From: Bartonella tribocorum
GTDB taxonomy: Bacteria; Pseudomonadota; Alphaproteobacteria; Rhizobiales; Rhizobiaceae
Direction of reading: 5' to 3'
Assembly: GCF_002778015.1 (NCBI RefSeq)
Contig: NZ_NJPP01000002.1
Coordinates: forward strand, 69,365-113,090
Length of the DNA stretch: 43,726 nucleotides
The notes below the pieces were generated by a model. It did not search any database. It saw nothing but the letters and a program-made list of their open reading frames with translations, and was not told the origin of the DNA. Positions 38,977 through 43,726 of the stretch are shown here, piece by piece (the stretch's first letter is position 1; every line of letters starts with the position of its first letter). Both the position numbers and the translations under genes were made by a program.

Positions 38977-39003
38977 AGCAACTGGAGAGTTTTTCCAGTT
39001 GCT
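38977..39003 (-). terminator. Rho-independent-like terminator or attenuator after rpsR
   Basis: Perfect 10-bp arms AGCAACTGGA and TCCAGTTGCT with a 7-base loop, 16 bp past the rpsR stop. On the minus strand it is followed by TTTCTTG. Stem G+C and position fit termination, complete or partial, before the DUF2232 gene. Confidence 0.7.
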
Positions 39004-39019
39004 AGAATGTTTTGATCGT

Positions 39020-39271
39020 TTACTTTATAACATATGGAAGTAAGCCTAAAAAGCGAGCACGTTTTATAGCGTTCGCTAATTCACGCTGTTTTTTCTGACT
39101 AACAGCTGTAATTCGCGAAGGAACGATTTTCCCACGTTCAGAAATATAACGTTGTAACAATTTGATATCTTTATAATCAATTTTAGGAGCCTTAGCCCCT
39201 GAAAAAGGACACGTCTTACGACGACGATGAAAAGGGCGACGTGCAGAGTTTTGATTCGTATCAGTCATCAT
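39020..39271 (-). CDS. rpsR: Small-subunit ribosomal protein bS18
   Basis: Binds the 16S central domain as a heterodimer with bS6. The 83 residues contain [40 protein letters not shown] and [20 protein letters not shown], the diagnostic core. The start is ATG-ATG at 39271, overlapping the rpsF stop by 4 bp, so S6 and S18 are translationally coupled. One Cys only (KTCPF). Confidence 0.97.
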   Translation of the reverse strand: MMTDTNQNSARRPFHRRRKTCPFSGAKAPKIDYKDIKLLQRYISERGKIVPSRITAVSQKKQRELANAIKRARFLGLLPYVIK

Positions 39272-39675
39272 TCTACCTCTTCTATAGCATTTTCACGCTG
39301 ACGACGCGGGGAACGAGAGCGCTCTTCATCCTGCCCAATGTGCGTATTGCGATCAAGGTGCGAAAGCATCGCAGATTTTTCTTTTTCGTGTTTTTCTACA
39401 CGAATGGTCATATAGCGCAAAATATCCTCATTGATTCGCATCTGGCGCTCCATTTCAGCAATTGCTGCAGCTGATGAATCAATATTGACCAATACATAAT
39501 AAGCCTTACGGTTTTTACGAATACGATAAGCAAGAGGACGAAGTCCCCAATTTTCTATACGCCCAATCTTTCCACCGTGCATTTCAATGACACCTTTGTA
39601 AAGGTTCAAAAGTTCATCAACTTGCTGCGGTGCAATATCTTGTCGGGCAAGGAACATATGTTCATAAAGAGCCAT
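39268..39675 (-). CDS. rpsF: Small-subunit ribosomal protein bS6
   Basis: Partner of bS18 on the platform of the 30S subunit. The core is [60 protein letters not shown] and [23 protein letters not shown] 39675 with AAAGG about nine bases upstream gives 135 residues; an in-frame start at 39693 is less likely. A charged tail (Glu, Arg, Ser) of about 35 residues extends beyond the folded domain, as in related alphaproteobacteria. It begins the rpsF-rpsR unit, with a 345-bp leader/promoter region to the divergent PAP2 gene. Confidence 0.97.
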   Translation of the reverse strand: MALYEHMFLARQDIAPQQVDELLNLYKGVIEMHGGKIGRIENWGLRPLAYRIRKNRKAYYVLVNIDSSAAAIAEMERQMRINEDILRYMTIRVEKHEKEKSAMLSHLDRNTHIGQDEERSRSPRRQRENAIEEVE

Positions 39676-40020
39676 TATTTTGCCTTTCTTCAATTAATCC
39701 TACCGGTTTTAGCGCAAAGCCTCTGCGACTTGTCTTTTTTGGAAATCCAAAGAAGAAAGGACGCGTTCATGATTTGAGACATCTCAGAGCGGAGACACGG
39801 GAGGCCGGAAACATTGTATTTCCTACTGATATTCTACAGCCCTCCGTTCAACCTCCAGCTAAAGTGCCGGTAACGAACATTCCATATCTACAGGTTATCT
39901 TTTAAAATAGCAAGTTTACATACATAAAAAATGGATTTATTAAATCTTGATATATTTTCAATATATTTCTCTCTTCTACAAAAAGATAGTACTGTAAAAT
40001 ACAGATAAAGGAAAAGAAAA
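39676..40020 (-). promoter_or_regulatory. rpsF promoter/leader region (345 bp, divergent spacer)
   Basis: The spacer between rpsF and the PAP2 gene has no gene. On the minus strand TTGCTA (39914-39909) and TAGATA (39891-39886) are a modest promoter pair, which would give a leader of about 200 nt. Near the rpsF start the leader reads AAAACCGGTAGGAT; a CCG-containing element in rpsF leaders is known in other bacteria as the S6:S18 autoregulatory site. That role here is a guess. Confidence 0.35.
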
Positions 40021-40608
40021 ATGGATTTTTTAAACCAGATTGATGTGACACTTTTTAAGATGTTTGTCGGCAATCATCGGTCTTGGTCAATCTTAGTTTT
40101 GTTGAGTATTTTTTGTGCAAAGTTTTTAATTTACATTATCCCTCTTCATCTTTATGTATTATGGTTTTGTGGTGGAGAAAGAGAACGGTGTGTTGTGCTA
40201 AGCATTTGCATGAGCATTTGTACTGCTCTTTTTATAGGTTATCTCATTTCTCTTTTTCATTTTCACCCACGCCCATTTGTTGTAGGTTTGACAACACCAC
40301 TGATTAAACATCGTCCAACAGCTTCTTTTCCTAGTAATCATGCCTTGACCATTGCATCTTACACAGCAAACTTTTATTTTTATCGATACAAAGGTACTTT
40401 TAAATTTGCTGTGGTATTTTTATGCTTGATTTGTTGGGCTCGCATTTTTGTCGGCGTACATTACCCCTTTGATATTTTAGCAGGTATAGTTTTAGGAAGT
40501 CTGATAAGTCTGAGTGTTATTCAGTTTATAGCTCCCTATTTTCCTAAGTTTTTATATCAAATTCCACCCTTAAAATATAATTTGAAGAGAAATATTCATT
40601 CTAAATAA
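40021..40608 (+). CDS. PAP2-family phosphatase (BcrC-like, putative undecaprenyl-diphosphatase)
   Basis: Membrane phosphatase likely acting on lipid pyrophosphates such as undecaprenyl diphosphate. The tripartite PAP2 motif is complete: HFHPRPFV (RP), SFPSNHALT (PSxH) and ARIFVGVHYPFDILAG (SRxxxxxHxxxD with Ala for Ser). Five or so hydrophobic segments fill 195 residues. AAAGGAAAAG precedes ATG 40021. BcrC is the closest subfamily by length and layout; the substrate is inferred. It is divergent from rpsF and 78 bp before fabD. Confidence 0.88.
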   Translation: MDFLNQIDVTLFKMFVGNHRSWSILVLLSIFCAKFLIYIIPLHLYVLWFCGGERERCVVLSICMSICTALFIGYLISLFHFHPRPFVVGLTTPLIKHRPTASFPSNHALTIASYTANFYFYRYKGTFKFAVVFLCLICWARIFVGVHYPFDILAGIVLGSLISLSVIQFIAPYFPKFLYQIPPLKYNLKRNIHSK

Positions 40609-40686
40609 AGGACTTTATCTTGACTTTTTGCGGATAAATAAGGTCAAAAGAAAATAATTTAATTGCACAATTAAAGGAGTCGATTA

Positions 40687-41631
40687 ATGGGTGCAGCTTT
40701 TATTTTTCCAGGACAAGGGAGTCAACTTGTTGGGATGGGGAAGGCGCTTACAGAGCAATTTTTTGCGGCGCGAATGGTTTTTGAGGAAGTTGATGATGCT
40801 TTGGGAGAGAAATTATCGGAAATCATTTTTGAGGGACCAGTAGATGTTTTAATGTTAACAGCCAATGCACAACCGGCATTAATGGCTGTATCTATGGCTG
40901 TTATTCGTGTGATGGAACAGTTAGGGCTTCGTATAGAAGAAAAGGTAAAGTTTGTTGCTGGTCATTCTTTAGGCGAATATTCGGCTCTTTGTGCGGCTGG
41001 TACATTGAGTCTCGCAGATACGGCAAGGCTTTTGCGCATTCGTGGCAATGCCATGCAGGCTGCCGTTGCGGTTGGTGAAGGCTCTATGGCAGCACTTATC
41101 GGTTTGGAAGAGCACGTTGTGGAAGAAATTTGCAAAACTGTTTCTGAAGAAGGACTATGCCAAATTGCCAATGATAATGGTGGTGGGCAAATTGTTATTT
41201 CCGGTGAAGCAAAAGCCGTTGAGAAAGCGGTAGAGATTGCATCAACAAAAGGTGCAAAACGCGCACTTCTTCTTCCAGTTTCTGCACCTTTTCATTCGTC
41301 TTTAATGCAGCCTGCTGCGGATGCCATGAAGAAAGCACTTTTGGCTGTTAACAAAACGGCACCTATTGTTCCTTTAATTGCCAATGTTTCTGTTGCACCA
41401 GAAAGTGATCCGGAGCGTATTGCTACTCTTCTTGTTCAACAAGTAACTGGGAGGGTGCGGTGGCGTGAAACAATAGAATGGATTGGTGCTAATGGGGTTG
41501 ATACGCTTTTTGAAGTTGGTTCTGGAAAAGTATTAACGGGTTTAACGCGCCGTATTAACAAGGATATAAAGGGGGGAACAATTGGAACAGTTGATGAAAT
41601 AGAATCAGCGCTAGAAATGCTTGGCGTTTAA
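40687..41631 (+). CDS. fabD: Malonyl-CoA:ACP transacylase FabD
   Basis: Loads malonyl groups onto AcpP for fatty acid elongation. It has GQGSQ at 9-13, the nucleophile elbow GHSLGEYSAL with Ser94, and the active-site His in PVSAPFHSSLMQPAA. Then FEVGSGKVLTGLTRRI closes the protein. 314 residues is standard. AAAGGAG lies upstream of the ATG. fabG follows 18 bp after the stop, in the classical fabD-fabG-acpP-fabF cluster. Confidence 0.97.
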   Translation: MGAAFIFPGQGSQLVGMGKALTEQFFAARMVFEEVDDALGEKLSEIIFEGPVDVLMLTANAQPALMAVSMAVIRVMEQLGLRIEEKVKFVAGHSLGEYSALCAAGTLSLADTARLLRIRGNAMQAAVAVGEGSMAALIGLEEHVVEEICKTVSEEGLCQIANDNGGGQIVISGEAKAVEKAVEIASTKGAKRALLLPVSAPFHSSLMQPAADAMKKALLAVNKTAPIVPLIANVSVAPESDPERIATLLVQQVTGRVRWRETIEWIGANGVDTLFEVGSGKVLTGLTRRINKDIKGGTIGTVDEIESALEMLGV

Positions 41632-41649
41632 TCTATAAGGAGTAAAAAA

Positions 41650-42387
41650 ATGTTTGAATTAACAGGACGTAAGGCTCTTGTAACGGGGGCATCGGGAGGA
41701 ATTGGTGAGGCAATTGCACGTTGTTTCCATGCACAAGGGGCCATTGTTGGTCTTCATGGAACACGTGAAGACAAGCTTAAAGAAGTGGCAGAAGAATTAG
41801 GAGAGAATGTTTTTGTGTTTCCCGCTAATCTTTCTGATCGTCAATCGATTAAACAATTGGCTGAAGTTGCAGAAAAAGAAATGGATGGTGTTGATATTTT
41901 GGTCAACAATGCGGGAATCACTAAGGATGGTCTTTTTGTGCGTATGCAAGATAAAGATTGGGATGATATTTTAGAAGTTAACCTAACAGCTGCTTCTCTT
42001 TTGACCCGTGAATTAACACATTCTATGATGCGTCGTCGTTATGGAAGGATTATTAATATTACATCTGTTGTTGGTGTTGTAGGAAATCCTGGACAAACGA
42101 ATTATTGTGCTGCAAAAGCAGGTTTGATAGGTTTTTCTAAAGCATTGGCACAAGAAATTGCTTCACGAAATATTACTGTCAATTGTATTGCTCCAGGGTT
42201 TATTAAGTCTGCCATGACAGATAAGCTTAATGAAAAGCAAAAAGAAGCCATTATGGCCACGATTCCGATGAAGCGTATGGGGGGTGGGCAAGAAATAGCC
42301 ACTGCTGCTGTATATCTAGCGAGCGATGAAGCGGCCTATATGACAGGTCAAACACTCCACATTAATGGTGGAATGGCAATGATTTAA
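41650..42387 (+). CDS. fabG: 3-Oxoacyl-[ACP] reductase FabG
   Basis: NADPH-dependent SDR that reduces beta-ketoacyl-ACP in each elongation round. The cofactor motif is ALVTGASGGIGEAIA; NNAGITKDGLF, ITSVVGVVGNPGQTNYCAAK (catalytic Ser, Tyr and Lys) and NCIAPGFIKSAMTDKL follow. 245 residues. AAGGAG lies just before the ATG. It is 18 bp after fabD and 259 bp before acpP, a gap that leaves room for a separate acpP promoter. Confidence 0.97.
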   Translation: MFELTGRKALVTGASGGIGEAIARCFHAQGAIVGLHGTREDKLKEVAEELGENVFVFPANLSDRQSIKQLAEVAEKEMDGVDILVNNAGITKDGLFVRMQDKDWDDILEVNLTAASLLTRELTHSMMRRRYGRIINITSVVGVVGNPGQTNYCAAKAGLIGFSKALAQEIASRNITVNCIAPGFIKSAMTDKLNEKQKEAIMATIPMKRMGGGQEIATAAVYLASDEAAYMTGQTLHINGGMAMI

Positions 42388-42646
42388 GTATTTTCTTGTA
42401 TTCCACATTGATTTATAAGCTGTATTATTTTAGATAGTAATGATAGAAATGGAAAGATCGCTGTTTCTTTAACATGGTCGTTGATCTATTGATGTCGGAA
42501 TGTCAGATTGTTCATTTTGTAGGGGATATCCACAGGATGTTTTTAATCATTGCTAAAATCTTTTAAAGTAATGCATCTATTGCTTTATGAGACGAGCCGA
42601 TATAGTTAACCAAATTATAGGAAAATATAAATTCGAGGATTTCAAC

Positions 42647-42883
42647 ATGAGTGATACAGTAGAGCGCGTTAAGAAGATTATTGTGGAACATCTTGGGGTT
42701 AATGCTGATAAAGTCGTAGAAAATGCGAGCTTTATCGATGATCTAGGGGCTGATAGCCTTGATACGGTTGAACTCGTTATGGCTTTTGAAGAAGAATTTG
42801 GTGTAGAAATTCCAGATGAAGCTGCTGAAACGATTTTCACAGTTGGTGATGCAGTCAAGTTCATTGATAAAGCTTCTGCATGA
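42647..42883 (+). CDS. acpP: Acyl carrier protein AcpP
   Basis: Carrier of growing acyl chains. The phosphopantetheine attachment serine is Ser37 in [20 protein letters not shown]; the protein is small (78 residues) and acidic as expected. ATG 42647 with GAGGA upstream is chosen because it gives the standard [16 protein letters not shown] start; the frame extends back to 42587 without support. It sits between fabG and fabF and is followed by two hairpins. AcpS (14778) would activate it. Confidence 0.97.
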   Translation: MSDTVERVKKIIVEHLGVNADKVVENASFIDDLGADSLDTVELVMAFEEEFGVEIPDEAAETIFTVGDAVKFIDKASA

Positions 42884-42890
42884 TTCCTAA

Positions 42891-42917
42891 AGGCAAAGGC
42901 ATTCATTGCTTTTGCCT
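42891..42917 (+). terminator. Hairpin after acpP (terminator or attenuator)
   Basis: AGGCAAAGGC and GCTTTTGCCT pair over ten positions (one G-T) around a seven-base loop, 7 bp after the acpP stop. The following sequence is GTATTC, so there is no good T-run. Partial termination would favour acpP over fabF transcript. Confidence 0.5.
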
Positions 42918-42927
42918 GTATTCTTCG

Positions 42928-42950
42928 AAGCTCTTTTAAAAAGAGAGCTT
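42928..42950 (+). terminator. Second hairpin between acpP and fabF
   Basis: AAGCTCT and AGAGCTT arms around TTTTAAAAAG-like sequence, ten bases after the first hairpin and 34 bp before fabF. The stem is short; it may act with the first hairpin or not at all. Confidence 0.3.
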
Positions 42951-42983
42951 TGAGAGTTGAGGTTTAGTTCAAGGTTAGAAGTT

Positions 42984-43726
42984 ATGAGACGTGTTGTTGT
43001 TACTGGTTTAGGATTAGTGTCTCCATTGGCTGGTAATGTTGAATATAGTTGGAAACGACTTCTTGAAGGGAGAAGTGGTGTTCGGCGTATTACTGAATTT
43101 GATGTGTCTGATTTACCATGCCAGATTGCAGCGCGTATCCCCTTAGGGGATGGTACAGAGGGGACCTATAATGCTGATTTATATATGGAACCTAAAGAAC
43201 AACGTAAGGTCGATGCATTTATTGTTTATGCAGTGGCTGCTGCTAATCAAGCGCTTGCAGATGCTGAGTGGTTTCCTAAGAGTGATGAAGATCAGATTTG
43301 TACAGGGGTATTGATTGGTTCGGGGATTGGAGGGATTGAGGGCATTGTTGAAGCTGGTTATACGCTTCGTGATAAGGGTCCTCGCCGTGTTTCTCCTTTT
43401 TTTATTCCAGGTCGTTTGATTAATCTTGCTTCTGGTTATGTGTCTATTCAACATGGTTTACGGGGGCCTAATCATTCGGTTGTGACGGCTTGTTCAACAG
43501 GGGCTCATGCGATCGGTGATGCGGCACGTTTGATTATGTTCGGTGATGCAAAAGTCATGGTGGCAGGGGGAACCGAATCTCCGATAAATCGGATATCTCT
43601 TGCGGGCTTTTCTGCTTGTAGAGCTCTTTCTACTTGTCGCAATGATGATCCTGAACGGGCCTCACGTCCTTATGATGCTGATCGTGATGGTTTTGTGATG
43701 GGGGAGGGAGCGGCGGTTGTTGTTTT
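42984..43726 (+). CDS. fabF: 3-Oxoacyl-[ACP] synthase II FabF (5' part, cut by the right edge)
   Basis: Condensing enzyme of fatty acid elongation. Only the first 247 codons are present. The N-terminus MRRVVVTGLGLVSPLAGNVE is typical; the nucleophile is Cys170 in NHSVVTACSTGAHAIGDAAR, followed by VMVAGGTESPINRISLAGF and RPYDADRDGFVMGEGAAV near the edge. The catalytic His pair lies beyond the window. AAGGTT precedes ATG 42984. A 100-bp gap with two hairpins separates it from acpP. Confidence 0.96.
   Translation, partial: MRRVVVTGLGLVSPLAGNVEYSWKRLLEGRSGVRRITEFDVSDLPCQIAARIPLGDGTEGTYNADLYMEPKEQRKVDAFIVYAVAAANQALADAEWFPKSDEDQICTGVLIGSGIGGIEGIVEAGYTLRDKGPRRVSPFFIPGRLINLASGYVSIQHGLRGPNHSVVTACSTGAHAIGDAARLIMFGDAKVMVAGGTESPINRISLAGFSACRALSTCRNDDPERASRPYDADRDGFVMGEGAAVVV

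Noticed and set aside
39630-39905. 91-codon plus-strand ORF in the rpsF leader
   Set aside because: Antisense to the rpsF start and leader, with no ribosome site; it is a shadow of a region under RNA or promoter constraint.

Overview
The window looks like core chromosome of a low-GC alphaproteobacterium of the Rhizobiales (Hyphomicrobiales), most probably a Bartonella. The reasons are the Rhizobiales gene orders (rpoZ-rsh-pyrE-DUF2062-acpS-lepB-rnc-era-recO; rpsF-rpsR-DUF2232-rplI and dnaB-radA-cvpA-purF opposite fabD-fabG-acpP-fabF), the A+T-rich DNA, and a compact hemin-utilisation (hut) locus of Bartonella type. The genus is inferred; no species is claimed.

Layout. 1-4680: hut locus, with hutB (cut by the edge), hemS and hutA on the minus strand and tonB divergent on the plus strand. 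4681-5723: gene-free kilobase with a diverged repeat pair, a small tandem repeat and a perfect hairpin. 5724-10158: lytic transglycosylase (minus), dapA-smpB (plus), family-5-like uracil-DNA glycosylase (minus). 10654-20116: long plus-strand run rpoZ, rsh, pyrE, DUF2062 gene, acpS, lepB-rnc-era (overlapping), recO, panC-panB. 20117-24850: decayed spacer with a possible acid phosphatase relic, HD hydrolase and ygfZ-like gene (minus), a dihydroorotase-family gene with an unusual metal motif, and a TIGR02301-type small exported protein. 24851-30732: cysS, DUF421 protein, Atm1-type ABC exporter, psd-pssA. 30802-39675: all minus; in transcription order rpsF-rpsR, DUF2232-rplI, dnaB-radA, cvpA, purF, SDR. 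40021-43726: PAP2 phosphatase, then fabD-fabG-acpP-fabF, with fabF cut by the right edge.

How the genes work together. HutA and TonB would take hemin across the outer membrane, HutB and downstream genes outside the window across the inner membrane, and HemS would handle it in the cytoplasm. Acyl-carrier biology recurs: panB/panC make pantoate and pantothenate, AcpS loads phosphopantetheine on AcpP, FabD/FabG/FabF run fatty acid synthesis, and PssA/Psd make phosphatidylethanolamine. The rest is translation (SmpB, CysS, S6, S18, L9), RNA processing and ribosome assembly (RNase III, Era), replication and repair (DnaB, RadA, RecO, UDG), nucleotides (PyrE, dihydroorotase-like, PurF) and stringent response (Rsh, omega).

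No convincing new defence or mobile system was found: no CRISPR, insertion sequence, prophage, tRNA or rRNA was recognised. The points most worth a second look are the Gln replacing the first His of the HxH metal motif in the dihydroorotase-like protein, the hemin receptor without His between FRAP and NPDL, a CTTA-GA element shared by three hut promoters, clean hairpins separating rpsFR from DUF2232-rplI and rplI from dnaB, and decayed non-coding stretches.
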